Positions 16,881 through 27,176 of a stretch of 41,759 nt of DNA are shown here, one piece after another. Below the pieces are notes generated by a model. The model did no database searches. It was not told the DNA's origin and worked only from the letters and a program-made list of their open reading frames with translations. The position numbers and the translations under genes were made by a program. How positions within the stretch are numbered: position 1 is the first letter of the stretch; the number at the start of each line of letters is the position of its first letter. Origin of the DNA: Hyphomicrobiales bacterium (GTDB taxonomy: Bacteria > Pseudomonadota > Alphaproteobacteria > Rhizobiales > Rhizobiaceae); assembly GCA_900472485.1 (NCBI GenBank), contig UCII01000037.1, positions 1 through 41,759 on the forward strand. The letters run 5' to 3'.

Positions 16881-17531
16881 ATGCGCGTCGCGATTATCGA
16901 CTATGGTTCCGGCAATCTGCGCTCGGCCACCAAGGCTTTCGAGCGGGCTGCCCGCGAGGCAGGCATCGACGCAGAGATCGACCTGACCGATGACGCCGAG
17001 CGCGTCGCCACCGCCGACCGCATCGTGCTTCCCGGCGTCGGCGCCTATGCCGATTGCCGTCGGGGCCTCGATGCCGTGCCCGGCATGGCGGAAGCCGTGG
17101 TCGAGGTCGTGGAACACAAGGCTCGCCCCTTCTTCGGCATTTGCGTCGGCATGCAGCTGATGTCGTCGCGCGGGCTGGAAAAGACGATCACTCAAGGGTT
17201 TGGCTGGATCAAGGGTGACGTCAAGGAAATGACGCCGAGCGATCCCAGCCTGAAAATCCCGCAGATCGGCTGGAACACGCTGGATATCCGTCATTCGCAC
17301 GCGCTTTTCGACGGGATCGAGACGGGGCCGAACGGCCTGCATGCCTATTTCGTCCACTCCTACCATCTGGCCGCCGACCACGGGGACGATGTGATCGCGA
17401 CGACGAACTATGGCGGGCCGATGACCGCCTTTGTCGGCCGTGACAATATCGCCGGCGCGCAGTTCCATCCGGAAAAGAGCCAGAAACTCGGCCTTGCCCT
17501 GATCGCCAATTTCCTGCGCTGGAAGCCGTAA
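16881..17531 (+). CDS. hisH: Imidazole glycerol phosphate synthase, glutaminase subunit HisH
   Basis: A 216-residue class I glutamine amidotransferase that supplies ammonia to HisF. The catalytic triad is Cys88 in GICVGMQLM with the C-terminal His and Glu in FHPEKSQ. The oxyanion strand PGVGAY is present. Strong GGAGGA precedes ATG, overlapping the end of the DUF2628 gene. Confidence 0.97.
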   Translation: MRVAIIDYGSGNLRSATKAFERAAREAGIDAEIDLTDDAERVATADRIVLPGVGAYADCRRGLDAVPGMAEAVVEVVEHKARPFFGICVGMQLMSSRGLEKTITQGFGWIKGDVKEMTPSDPSLKIPQIGWNTLDIRHSHALFDGIETGPNGLHAYFVHSYHLAADHGDDVIATTNYGGPMTAFVGRDNIAGAQFHPEKSQKLGLALIANFLRWKP

Positions 17532-17557
17532 CGCCTAGCGCTCCAAGGACAGACATC

Positions 17558-18301
17558 ATGATTCTTTTTCCTGCTATCGACCTAAAAGACGGCCAATGCG
17601 TGCGCCTCAAGCTCGGCGATATGGAGCAGGCAACCGTCTACAACCCCGATCCCGGTGCCCAGGCGAAAGCCTTTGAAGACCAGGGCTTCGAATGGCTACA
17701 TGTCGTCGATCTCAACGGCGCCTTCGCCGGCGAGACCGTCAACGGCGCCGCCGTCGATGCCATTCTCAAGGCGACGAAGAACCCGGTGCAGCTCGGCGGC
17801 GGCATCCGCACGCTCGACCACATCGAAAACTGGCTGTCGCGCGGGCTTGCCCGCGTTATCCTCGGCACCGTGGCCGTGCGCGATCCGGCGCTTGTCGTCG
17901 AAGCCTGCCGGCGTTATCCCGGCCATATTGCTGTCGGCATCGATGCCAAGGGCGGCAAGGTAGCGGTCGAGGGCTGGGCCGAGGCCTCCGAACTCGGCGT
18001 CATCGAACTCGCCAAGAAATTCGAAGGTGTCGGCGTTGCCGCGATCATCTATACCGATATCGATCGCGACGGCATTCTCACGGGGATCAACTGGGATTCG
18101 ACCTTGGAACTGGCAAACGCCGTTTCCATCCCCGTCATCGCCTCCGGCGGCCTTGCCTCGCTTGATGACATCCGCCGCATGATCCAGCCGGACGCCCGCA
18201 AACTGGAAGGTGCGATTTCCGGCCGCGCGCTTTATGATGGCCGGATCGATCCGAAAGAGGCACTGGCCCTGATCAAGCAGGCCAAGGAGGCAGCGCAATG
18301 A
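17558..18301 (+). CDS. hisA: Phosphoribosyl-ProFAR isomerase HisA
   Basis: A 247-residue TIM barrel carrying out the Amadori isomerisation in histidine synthesis. The catalytic aspartates lie in FPAIDLKDGQCVRL and YTDIDRDGIL; phosphate loops GGGIRTLD and ASGGLASLDD are visible. AAGGA precedes ATG. The stop overlaps the hisF start by four bases (ATGA), indicating translational coupling. Confidence 0.97.
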   Translation: MILFPAIDLKDGQCVRLKLGDMEQATVYNPDPGAQAKAFEDQGFEWLHVVDLNGAFAGETVNGAAVDAILKATKNPVQLGGGIRTLDHIENWLSRGLARVILGTVAVRDPALVVEACRRYPGHIAVGIDAKGGKVAVEGWAEASELGVIELAKKFEGVGVAAIIYTDIDRDGILTGINWDSTLELANAVSIPVIASGGLASLDDIRRMIQPDARKLEGAISGRALYDGRIDPKEALALIKQAKEAAQ

Positions 18302-19086
18302 CCCTGAAAGCCCGCGTCATCCCCTGCCTCGACGTCAAGGACGGCCGCGTCGTCAAGGGTGTCAATTTCGTCAATCTCGTCGATGCCGGCGATCCGGTCG
18401 AAGCCGCCAAGGCCTATGACGCGGCCGGTGCCGACGAACTCTGCTTCCTCGATATCACCGCTTCCTCCGACAATCGCGACACTATCTTCGACGTCGTGGC
18501 CCGCACCGCCGAACAATGCTTCATGCCGGTCACGGTCGGCGGTGGCGTGCGCACCATCGCCGACATCCGCAAGCTGCTGCTCTGCGGCGCCGACAAGGTT
18601 TCGATCAATTCGGCGGCGGTCAACAATCCCGATTTCGTGGCTGAAGCGGCCGACAAGTTCGGCAACCAGTGCATCGTCGTTTCCATCGACGCCAAGCGGC
18701 GCCGGACCGAGGCGCTCGGTGGCGACAATCTGAGCGCCTGGGAAATCTACACCCACGGCGGCCGCAACGCGACCGGCATCGATGCCGTCGATTTTGCCCG
18801 CAAGATGGTCGAGCGCGGTGCCGGCGAGCTGCTCGTCACCTCCATGGACCGCGACGGCACGAAGGTCGGCTATGATCTGGAGCTGACACGGGCGATCGCC
18901 GATGCGGTACGCGTGCCCGTCATCGCATCGGGCGGTGTCGGCGATCTCGACGACCTCGTCGCCGGCGTCAAGGAAGGCCATGCGACGGCGGTGCTCGCCG
19001 CTTCGATCTTCCACTTCGGCACCTATTCGGTGGGCGAGGCAAAGCGCTACATGGCCGAGCGCGGCATTCCGATGCGGCTGGATTAG
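18298..19086 (+). CDS. hisF: Imidazole glycerol phosphate synthase cyclase subunit HisF
   Basis: A 262-residue TIM barrel paralogous to HisA. It uses ammonia from HisH to form imidazole glycerol phosphate and AICAR. The general acid/base residues are in IPCLDVKDGRVVKG and TSMDRDGTK; phosphate sites are VGGGVRT and ASGGVGDLDD. Its start overlaps the hisA stop. Confidence 0.98.
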   Translation: MTLKARVIPCLDVKDGRVVKGVNFVNLVDAGDPVEAAKAYDAAGADELCFLDITASSDNRDTIFDVVARTAEQCFMPVTVGGGVRTIADIRKLLLCGADKVSINSAAVNNPDFVAEAADKFGNQCIVVSIDAKRRRTEALGGDNLSAWEIYTHGGRNATGIDAVDFARKMVERGAGELLVTSMDRDGTKVGYDLELTRAIADAVRVPVIASGGVGDLDDLVAGVKEGHATAVLAASIFHFGTYSVGEAKRYMAERGIPMRLD

Positions 19087-19099
19087 GAGACAGCAAGCG

Positions 19100-19414
19100 A
19101 TGAGCGGATTTACCCTTTCCGACCTCGAACGAATCGTCGGGGAACGCTCCAAGGCTTCGCCGGACGAATCCTGGACAGCGAAGCTTGTTGCCGCCGGCCA
19201 GCCGAAGGCAGCGAAGAAACTGGGCGAAGAAGCGATCGAGGCCGTGATGGCAGCGGTCACCAACGATCGCGACAATCTTACCTATGAGGCCGCCGATCTG
19301 CTATATCATCTTATGGTCGTATTGAAGATTGCCGGCATTCCGTTAGAGAATGTCATGGGTGAGCTCGAAAGGCGCACCAGTCAATCCGGCCTTCAAGAGA
19401 AGGCAAGCCGGTAA
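19100..19414 (+). CDS. hisE: Phosphoribosyl-ATP diphosphatase HisE
   Basis: A 104-residue all-alpha MazG-fold enzyme hydrolysing PR-ATP to PR-AMP. The metal-binding signature KKLGEEAIEAVMAA followed by YEAADLLYHLMVVL is clear. It is a stand-alone HisE; a separate HisI must be elsewhere. GGAG lies 11 bases before ATG. The frame stays open upstream inside hisF, which is not meaningful. Confidence 0.96.
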   Translation: MSGFTLSDLERIVGERSKASPDESWTAKLVAAGQPKAAKKLGEEAIEAVMAAVTNDRDNLTYEAADLLYHLMVVLKIAGIPLENVMGELERRTSQSGLQEKASR

Positions 19415-19421
19415 GAACGCG

Positions 19422-20417
19422 ATGACGACAGCGACCAAGACCGAGCCGGCACACGAGACGCTCGATATCTTCCAGGCGAAAGCCTATTCGCCCTATTATT
19501 TCTTTTCCTCGGAAGAATGGGCGAAATTCCGCGCGGACACGCCGCTGACGCTGACATCAGACGAAGTGAAGCGGCTGCGCTCCATGGGCGACCCGATCGA
19601 TCTCGACGAAGTCAGGCGCATCTATCTGTCGCTGTCGCGGCTGTTGTCCTCGCATGTGGAATCCTCGCAGATTCTCTTCGAGCAGCGCAATCGCTTCCTC
19701 AGCCTCTCCGATATCGCTAAGACGCCCTTCGTCATCGGCATCGCCGGTTCGGTCGCCGTCGGCAAATCCACGACAGCACGTATCCTGAAGGAATTGCTGG
19801 GCCGCTGGCCGTCGAGCCCGAAGGTCGATCTCGTCACCACGGACGGCTTTCTCTATCCGAACGCCGAGCTGCAGCGCCGCAACCTGATGCAGCGCAAAGG
19901 CTTTCCGGAAAGCTACGATACGGCGGCGCTGCTGCGTTTCCTCTCGGCGATCAAGGCCGGCCAGCCGAATGTGCAGGCACCCTCCTATTCGCACCTCGTC
20001 TACGACGTGCTGCCGAACGAATTCAAGACGGTCGACCGCCCGGATATCCTGATCTTCGAGGGCATCAACGTGCTGCAGTCGCGGCATCTGCCGGCCGATG
20101 GCAAGATCGTGCCGATGGTCTCCGATTTCTTCGACTTCTCGATCTATATCGATGCCGACGAGGAGCTCATCCACAACTGGTATGTCGCCCGTTTCATGCG
20201 GCTGCGCGAAACCGCCTTCCGCGATCCCAACTCTTTCTTCCACCGCTACGCTTCGATCAGTGAGGAAGAGGCGCTGGCGATCGCCGAAGGGCTGTGGAAG
20301 AACATCAATCTGAAAAACCTTCGCCAGAACATTCTGCCGACACGGCCACGCGCCGATCTCATCCTGCAAAAGGGCAAGAATCACCTGATCGAGCAGGTGG
20401 CGCTCCGGAAGCTCTGA
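19422..20417 (+). CDS. coaA: Type I pantothenate kinase
   Basis: A 331-residue PanK-I that phosphorylates pantothenate, the first and CoA-inhibited step of coenzyme A synthesis. The P-loop is GSVAVGKS (residues 109-116); TTDGFLYPN, RKGFPESYD and FEGINVLQ are family signatures. ATG at 19422 follows the hisE stop by seven bases, so coaA is the last gene of the his operon. An upstream in-frame ATG at 19350 lies within hisE and is not favoured. Confidence 0.97.
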   Translation: MTTATKTEPAHETLDIFQAKAYSPYYFFSSEEWAKFRADTPLTLTSDEVKRLRSMGDPIDLDEVRRIYLSLSRLLSSHVESSQILFEQRNRFLSLSDIAKTPFVIGIAGSVAVGKSTTARILKELLGRWPSSPKVDLVTTDGFLYPNAELQRRNLMQRKGFPESYDTAALLRFLSAIKAGQPNVQAPSYSHLVYDVLPNEFKTVDRPDILIFEGINVLQSRHLPADGKIVPMVSDFFDFSIYIDADEELIHNWYVARFMRLRETAFRDPNSFFHRYASISEEEALAIAEGLWKNINLKNLRQNILPTRPRADLILQKGKNHLIEQVALRKL

Positions 20418-20420
20418 GGC

Positions 20421-21029
20421 TTAGGGCTGGACGCGCCTGAGGGTAAGATTGATCCGGCCGCCATTCTTCAAGAGTGTCGAAGTCGCCGGATAGATGCGGT
20501 CGACGCCGTGGAAGCACAATCTTCCTTCGCCGCCGAGAACGACGATATCGCCGCTCGCAAGCTTGAAAGATAGCGTGCGATCATTGCGGTTGAGACCACC
20601 GACCCGGAAGAGGCAGGTATTGCCGAGCGAGACCGACAGCACCGGCGCCTTGAGATCCTGTTCGTCGCGATCCTGATGCAGGCCCATGCTGGCATCGTCG
20701 CCATAGAAATTGACGAGGCAGGCTTCGGGCGACTTTTCATAGCCCGCTATATCACCCCAGAGATCCAGCAATTGCTGCGGCATGGCCGGCCAGGGGTGGC
20801 CGGTAACGGGGTGCGTCGACTGATAGCGATAACCGCGCTGCTTGTCGGTCACCCAGCCGAGTGAGCCGCAATTGGTCATGCGCACCGACATCTCCTTGCC
20901 GGTACCCGGCATGACCGGTGTGTAGAGCGGCGCCTCTGCCACAACGGCGCGGATCGCCTCGACGAGCGCTTCCTGGGCAGGGTGGTCGAGATAGCCGGGG
21001 AGATGGCGAATTCCGTTGGGGAGCAGCAT
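20421..21029 (-). CDS. alkB: AlkB-type alpha-ketoglutarate-dependent dioxygenase
   Basis: A 202-residue Fe(II)/2-oxoglutarate dioxygenase that removes alkyl lesions from nucleic acid bases by oxidation. Iron ligands are His118 and Asp120 in MGLHQDRDEQD and His174 in LCFHGVDRI; Arg192 in GRINLTLRR binds 2-oxoglutarate. The substrate lid TNCGSLGWVTDKQGY-like segment is present. The open frame extends to 21089, at the edge of a repeat element, but ATG 21029 has AGGA seven bases upstream and is preferred. It converges with coaA (three-base gap). No Ada-type regulator is adjacent. Confidence 0.92.
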   Translation of the reverse strand: MLLPNGIRHLPGYLDHPAQEALVEAIRAVVAEAPLYTPVMPGTGKEMSVRMTNCGSLGWVTDKQRGYRYQSTHPVTGHPWPAMPQQLLDLWGDIAGYEKSPEACLVNFYGDDASMGLHQDRDEQDLKAPVLSVSLGNTCLFRVGGLNRNDRTLSFKLASGDIVVLGGEGRLCFHGVDRIYPATSTLLKNGGRINLTLRRVQP

Positions 21030-21090
21030 TTTGTTTTCCTGATGGTATCGCTGGTCAGGTGAATGCGTCATCGCCTCGCCTTCCTGCATG

Positions 21091-21228
21091 GCCCCTCACC
21101 CCAGCCCTCTCCCCGCAAGCGGGGCGAGGGAGTCTTTCGTGCCTCAAGCAGGCTGTCGCAGGAAACCCGCTGTGTCACGCTGTCGTCCCTTCTCCCCGCA
21201 TTGCGGGGAGAAGGCTAGGATGAGGGGC
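21091..21228. repeat. Palindromic intergenic repeat between alkB and arfB
   Basis: A 138-base element with near-identical terminal inverted repeats, GCCCCTCACCC (21091-21101) and GGATGAGGGGC (21218-21228). Two hairpins lie inside: CCTCTCCCCGC/GCGGGGCGAGG around 21106-21129 and a 13-bp stem CCTTCTCCCCGCA/TGCGGGGAGAAGG at 21188-21214. This type is widespread in rhizobial intergenic DNA; I cannot count copies here. It lies upstream of alkB and downstream of arfB. Confidence 0.75.
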
Positions 21229-21313
21229 CAGGCACTTAGCTTCCGCGAAATTGCACTCGCCTGGCAAGCTATCTTGGCCCACCCAGACTAAGATCGCAGC
21301 CCGAAAAGCCGAA

Positions 21314-21748
21314 CTAGTCGCCACCAACCTTGCCGCGCATCTTCTTGACCTCGGAGCGCCCAGATTTCTCCTTCAGCCGGCGCTCGATCGATCCCTTTGT
21401 CGGCTTGGTCTTCCGGCGGGGCGGCGGCGGCGGGGCGGCGGCTTCGAGGATCAGTTCCTTCAGCCGCTCGCGGGCATCTTCGCGATTGCGATCCTGGCTG
21501 CGGAAGCGGCTGGCCTCGATCATCAGAACACCATCCTTGGAAACCCGCCGGCCGGCAAACCTGATCGCATTCGCCTTGACGCGGTCGGTCAGCGAGGGGG
21601 AGTTCTGGACGTTGAAGAAAAGCTGGACGGCGGTCGCGACCTTGTTGACGTTCTGACCGCCGGGACCGCCTGCCAGAACAAACTGTTCCGTCAGCTCCCA
21701 GCCGGCAATCGTGATCCGGTCATTAATGTAAAGCGCTTCGCTGGCCAT
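21314..21748 (-). CDS. arfB: Alternative ribosome-rescue factor / peptidyl-tRNA hydrolase ArfB
   Basis: A 144-residue YaeJ/ArfB protein that rescues ribosomes stalled on mRNAs without a stop codon by hydrolysing peptidyl-tRNA. The catalytic GGQ is at residues 30-32 in AGGPGGQNVNKVATAV. The lysine/arginine-rich C-terminal tail (RRKTKPTKGSIERRLKEK) is the part that enters the empty mRNA channel in ArfB. There is no codon-recognition domain, which distinguishes it from RF1/RF2. Confidence 0.95.
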   Translation of the reverse strand: MASEALYINDRITIAGWELTEQFVLAGGPGGQNVNKVATAVQLFFNVQNSPSLTDRVKANAIRFAGRRVSKDGVLMIEASRFRSQDRNREDARERLKELILEAAAPPPPPRRKTKPTKGSIERRLKEKSGRSEVKKMRGKVGGD

Positions 21749-21820
21749 GATTTTCTCCGCGCCTGTCTATCCCACATTGATGCGCGGTTGAAAATATGGT
21801 TGTGGCGAGTTTGGCGGCCG

Positions 21821-21952
21821 TCTCGTCCTTCGAGGCTTTGCTCTTCGAGCTCCGCACCTCAGGATGAGGCGGAGCAAGCTATGCGACCGGGCACAAGAGA
21901 CTAGCCCTCATGGTGAGGAGGCCCAGAGGGCCGTCTCGAACCACGAGGGCGA
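21821..21952. repeat. RIME-like intergenic mosaic repeat, copy 2
   Basis: Carries the same blocks as 6205-6352: TCCTTCGAGGCT near 21825, CCTCAGGATGAGG near 21857, CCTCATGGTGAGGAGGC near 21906, and a terminal CTCGAACCACGAGG. The second inner block has diverged but remains self-palindromic (CCTCA/TGAGG). It lies between arfB and pckA. Confidence 0.7.
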
Positions 21953-21991
21953 GTGGGTTTCACGTGAGTCATGGCTCCCGTGAGAGATTAT

Positions 21992-23602
<1,611 letters not shown>

Positions 23603-23953
23603 CACTTTTTCCTCTACAAAGGGGCTTGGCCGTTAGAACTAACTAAAGCGTAGAGGGCTCTTTTTAAAAGCACAAGAGCAGGAAGAGAAAAATATTTAAT
23701 GATATCAGTTATTTAATCGATTTAAATAAATTTCCTCGATTTTAAATCGTTTGAATAGATGGTGGCGGGACGTCATGCCACACAACCCCTGCGCAAGGGT
23801 TTTTCCTCACAACAATCCTCCCCTTTATCTTTGCCACAATTTGTTCCACCTTTATCCCCATAAGCGCGCCAGGTTACCGCCGACCGAGCTGGCAGACCGC
23901 CTGGGCTGGATTCCAAATCCGGGAGACGCGCACTGATGACGGAGACGAACACC
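23603..23953. promoter_or_regulatory. Divergent pckA-chvI intergenic region
   Basis: A 351-base gap with no gene. Bases 23690-23760 are strikingly AT-rich against the surrounding sequence. It contains TTTAATCGATTTAA (23712-23725), a near-perfect palindrome with central CG of the kind bound by LacI-family regulators, and a second palindrome CGATTT-T-AAATCG (23737-23749). Both lie about 110-150 bases upstream of the pckA start. In S. meliloti a LacI-type regulator, PckR, controls pckA; assigning these sites to PckR is inference. The chvI-proximal half is GC-richer and shows no strong promoter. Confidence 0.5.
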
Positions 23954-24685
23954 ATGTTGACAATCGCGCTCGTTGACGACGACCGCAATATCCTGACTTC
24001 CGTATCGATTGCCTTGGAAGCAGAGGGATATAAGGTAGAGACCTATACGGACGGAGCCTCGGCGCTGGACGGCCTGCTTGCCCGGCCGCCGCAACTGGCG
24101 ATCTTCGATATCAAGATGCCCCGCATGGACGGCATGGAGCTCCTGCGCCGCCTGCGCCAGAAATCCGACCTGCCGGTGATCTTCCTCACCTCGAAAGACG
24201 AAGAGATCGACGAACTCTTCGGCCTGAAGATGGGCGCCGACGACTTCATCACCAAGCCGTTCTCCCAGCGCCTGCTGGTCGAACGCGTCAAGGCCGTTCT
24301 CCGCCGTGCCTCCGCCCGCGAAGCCGCAAATGCTGCCGGCGGCGCAGCCGCCGCCAAGCCGGGTGCTGCACAGCAGGCCCGTTCGCTGGAACGCGGACAG
24401 CTTGTCATGGACCAGGAACGCCATACCTGCACCTGGAAGGGCGAGCCGGTGACGCTCACCGTTACCGAATTTCTCATCCTGCATTCGCTGGCGCAGCGTC
24501 CCGGCGTGGTCAAGAGCCGCGATGCCCTGATGGACGCGGCCTACGACGAGCAGGTCTATGTCGATGACCGCACGATCGATAGCCACATCAAGCGGCTGCG
24601 TAAGAAATTCAAGATGGTCGACCTCGATTTTGATATGATCGAAACGCTGTATGGCGTCGGCTACCGCTTCCGTGAAGCTGCATAA
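23954..24685 (+). CDS. chvI: Response regulator ChvI
   Basis: A 243-residue OmpR/PhoB-family regulator. The receiver has VDDD, phospho-accepting Asp52 in FDIKMPRMDG and the switch lysine in FITKPF; the C-terminal winged helix contains TVTEFLILHSLA and DDRTIDSHIKRLRKKF. An ATG at 23936 is also in frame. The 23954 start puts the phosphorylated aspartate at 52, as reported for ChvI, and has GGAG nine bases upstream. ChvI with ChvG governs exopolysaccharide, motility, acid response and symbiosis or virulence genes in Rhizobiaceae. Confidence 0.97.
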   Translation: MLTIALVDDDRNILTSVSIALEAEGYKVETYTDGASALDGLLARPPQLAIFDIKMPRMDGMELLRRLRQKSDLPVIFLTSKDEEIDELFGLKMGADDFITKPFSQRLLVERVKAVLRRASAREAANAAGGAAAAKPGAAQQARSLERGQLVMDQERHTCTWKGEPVTLTVTEFLILHSLAQRPGVVKSRDALMDAAYDEQVYVDDRTIDSHIKRLRKKFKMVDLDFDMIETLYGVGYRFREAA

Positions 24686-24724
24686 GAGTTAACTAGACCA
24701 TACGGCGAACGATGGAATAAGAGC

Positions 24725-26563
24725 ATGCGGACGGGATCGACGATCCCGTTCTTCGAAAGGGCCGTTGGCTTGGCACAGCTGGTGCAGGACAGGGATATAG
24801 ACGACTCGGAAAGCCCGAGCGGCGCTCGGATTGCGCGCCGGCGCTGGACTCATCCGTTTGTTCTGATCCGCCGTATCTTCGGTAATGCCGTATTTTCGAG
24901 CCTGACGCGGCGCATCCTGTTCTTCAATCTGGCCGCCCTCGTCGTTCTGGTCGGCGGCATTCTCTACCTCAATCAATTCCGCGAAGGCCTGATCGATGCC
25001 CGCGTCGAGAGCCTCTTGACGCAGGGCGAGATCATCGCCGGCGCCGTCTCGGCCTCGGCATCGGTCGACACCAACTCCATCACCATCGATCCGCAGAAGC
25101 TGCTGGAGCTGCAGGCCGGCCAGAGCATCACGCCCGTTCCGAATGACGAGGATCTCGAATTCCCGATCGATCCGGAAAAGGTGGCGCCGGTGCTGACGCG
25201 GCTGATCTCGCCGACGCGCACGCGCGCGCGCATCTTCGATGCAGACGCGAACCTGCTGCTGGACAGCCGCCATCTCTATTCCCGCGGCCAGGTGCTGCGC
25301 TACGATCTGCCGCCCGTCGAAGACGAGAAGCAGAGCTGGTCCGACTGGTTCAGCGGCCTGCTCAACAAGATGCTGCAGCCGGGCAACCTGCCTGTCTATA
25401 AAGAAGCGCCCGGCGGCGACGGCTCGATCTATCCTGAAGTCATGAACGCGCTGACCGGCGTACGCGGCGCCGTTGTCCGCACCACGGAGAAGGGCGAGCT
25501 GATCGTTTCGGTCGCCGTGCCGATCCAGCGCTTCCGCGCTGTGCTCGGCGTGTTGCTGCTCTCGACCCAGGCCGGTGATATCGACAAGATCGTTCATGCC
25601 GAGCGTCTCGCAATCATGCGTGTCTTCGGCGTCGCGACGCTCGTCAACGTGGTGCTGTCGCTGCTTTTGTCCTCCACCATCGCCAATCCGCTGCGCCGGC
25701 TTTCGGCTGCGGCCATCCGCGTGCGGCGCGGCGGGGCGAAAGAACGCGAGGAAATTCCGGACTTTTCGGCCCGCCAGGATGAGATCGGCAACCTTTCGAT
25801 CGCGCTGCGCGACATGACATCGGCGCTTTACGACCGCATCGATGCGATCGAAAGTTTCGCAGCCGACGTTAGCCACGAACTGAAAAACCCGCTGACATCG
25901 CTGCGCAGCGCTGTCGAAACGCTGCCGCTCGCCAAGAGCGACGATTCCAAGAAGCGGCTGATGGACGTGATTCAGCACGACGTGCGCCGCCTCGACCGCC
26001 TGATTAGCGATATCTCCGACGCATCGCGCCTCGACGCGGAGCTCGCCCGTTCGGATGCGAGATCGCTGGATATGGAAGTGCTGCTGCGCGACATGATCGA
26101 GATTTCCAGGCAGGTCGGACACAGCAAGAAAGCTGTCGAGATCGACTATATCGTCGACCGCAAGCCGGGCAACAAGGCGAATTTCTCCATCGACGGTCAC
26201 GACCTGCGCATTGGCCAGATCGTCACCAATCTCATCGAAAACGCACGTTCCTTCGTTCCGGCGGAAACCGGCAAGATCACCGTGCGGCTGACGCGGACGC
26301 GGACGCGCTGCGTCATCTATATCGAAGATAATGGTCCGGGCATTCAGGCCGAAAATATCGACCGTATCTTCGAGCGCTTCTACACCGACCGGCCCGAATC
26401 CGAAGGTTTCGGGCAGAATTCCGGTCTCGGGCTTTCGATCAGCCGGCAGATCGCCGAGGCGCACGGCGGCTCGCTGCGCGCGGAAAATATCGTCGACAGC
26501 GATGGCGCGACGCTGCTCGGCGCCCGCTTCATCTTATCCCTGCCCGCCCAGACCACGGCGTGA
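24725..26563 (+). CDS. chvG: Sensor histidine kinase ChvG (ExoS)
   Basis: A 612-residue inner-membrane kinase. After a basic cytoplasmic N-terminus the first membrane segment is about residues 64-82, a large periplasmic domain follows to about 294, and the second membrane segment is about 295-317, then HAMP. The H-box FAADVSHELKNPLTSL holds His384; the ATPase domain shows LIENARSF, DNGPGI and GLGLSISRQIAEAHGG. ChvG senses envelope or acid signals (with ExoR in S. meliloti, absent here). It is 39 bases after chvI, and its stop overlaps the hprK GTG. Confidence 0.97.
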   Translation: MRTGSTIPFFERAVGLAQLVQDRDIDDSESPSGARIARRRWTHPFVLIRRIFGNAVFSSLTRRILFFNLAALVVLVGGILYLNQFREGLIDARVESLLTQGEIIAGAVSASASVDTNSITIDPQKLLELQAGQSITPVPNDEDLEFPIDPEKVAPVLTRLISPTRTRARIFDADANLLLDSRHLYSRGQVLRYDLPPVEDEKQSWSDWFSGLLNKMLQPGNLPVYKEAPGGDGSIYPEVMNALTGVRGAVVRTTEKGELIVSVAVPIQRFRAVLGVLLLSTQAGDIDKIVHAERLAIMRVFGVATLVNVVLSLLLSSTIANPLRRLSAAAIRVRRGGAKEREEIPDFSARQDEIGNLSIALRDMTSALYDRIDAIESFAADVSHELKNPLTSLRSAVETLPLAKSDDSKKRLMDVIQHDVRRLDRLISDISDASRLDAELARSDARSLDMEVLLRDMIEISRQVGHSKKAVEIDYIVDRKPGNKANFSIDGHDLRIGQIVTNLIENARSFVPAETGKITVRLTRTRTRCVIYIEDNGPGIQAENIDRIFERFYTDRPESEGFGQNSGLGLSISRQIAEAHGGSLRAENIVDSDGATLLGARFILSLPAQTTA

Positions 26564-27036
26564 GCAGCCGCATGACCGGCGAAACCACCAATATCCATGC
26601 AACGGCGATCGTCATAGGCAAGACCGGGCTTTTGTTCCTTGGCCCTTCGGGCAGCGGCAAATCCGCTCTCGCCTTCTCCTGCATTGCCGCCGCCAAGCCC
26701 CTCGGACTGGCGGCAAGCCTTGTTGCCGACGACCGGGTACTGATCAGCGAGCACAATGGCTCCGTTATCGCAAAATGCCCGCCCTCGATCGCAGGACTCA
26801 TGGAAATCCGTTATACCGGCATCGTTCGCATGCCTTACATTTCCGAGGCCGAAATGCACTTCGCCATCCGGCCTGTCGACACGGCAACGGCCGAAAGACT
26901 GCCACCCGAGGATGAGCTGATCGATATTACCGCATCCGCGCGGTTGCCGTTGATCCGATTGGCTGCAACCTCGGCGAATCCGCTTGCCATAATAACGGCG
27001 AAAATCGGCGCGAGTTTGGATGAATCGGCCATTTAG
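26560..27036 (+). CDS. hprK: Short HPr kinase/phosphorylase HprK
   Basis: A 158-residue alphaproteobacterial HprK, about half the length of the Firmicutes enzyme because the N-terminal domain is missing. The catalytic domain has the P-loop GPSGSGKS (residues 28-35) and conserved LVADDRVLI. It is expected to phosphorylate a serine of the HPr encoded downstream. A GTG at 26560 overlaps the chvG stop (GTGA); ATG at 26572 is an alternative start. Linkage to chvG suggests coupling of carbon status to envelope signalling. Confidence 0.92.
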   Translation: MSSRMTGETTNIHATAIVIGKTGLLFLGPSGSGKSALAFSCIAAAKPLGLAASLVADDRVLISEHNGSVIAKCPPSIAGLMEIRYTGIVRMPYISEAEMHFAIRPVDTATAERLPPEDELIDITASARLPLIRLAATSANPLAIITAKIGASLDESAI

Positions 27037-27176
27037 GCCCGAACAGGCGCGCAAATCCTGTATTTTAAGCTTGCACTTCGTCTTTTCATCGCCAAGATGT
27101 CCCCCCACTGGTGGACGACATTGCTGCATTGCGATATGGGCCACCTGTTTGCGTATGCGATGGGAGCAGTAATATC

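Noticed and set aside
23785..23816. Hairpin ACCC-CTGCGCAA-GGGT followed by T residues upstream of chvI, considered as a terminator
   Set aside because: The stem is only four to five pairs and there is no plus-strand gene upstream to terminate.
24689..26464. Long open frame antisense to chvG
   Set aside because: Same composition artefact; chvG is unmistakable on the plus strand.
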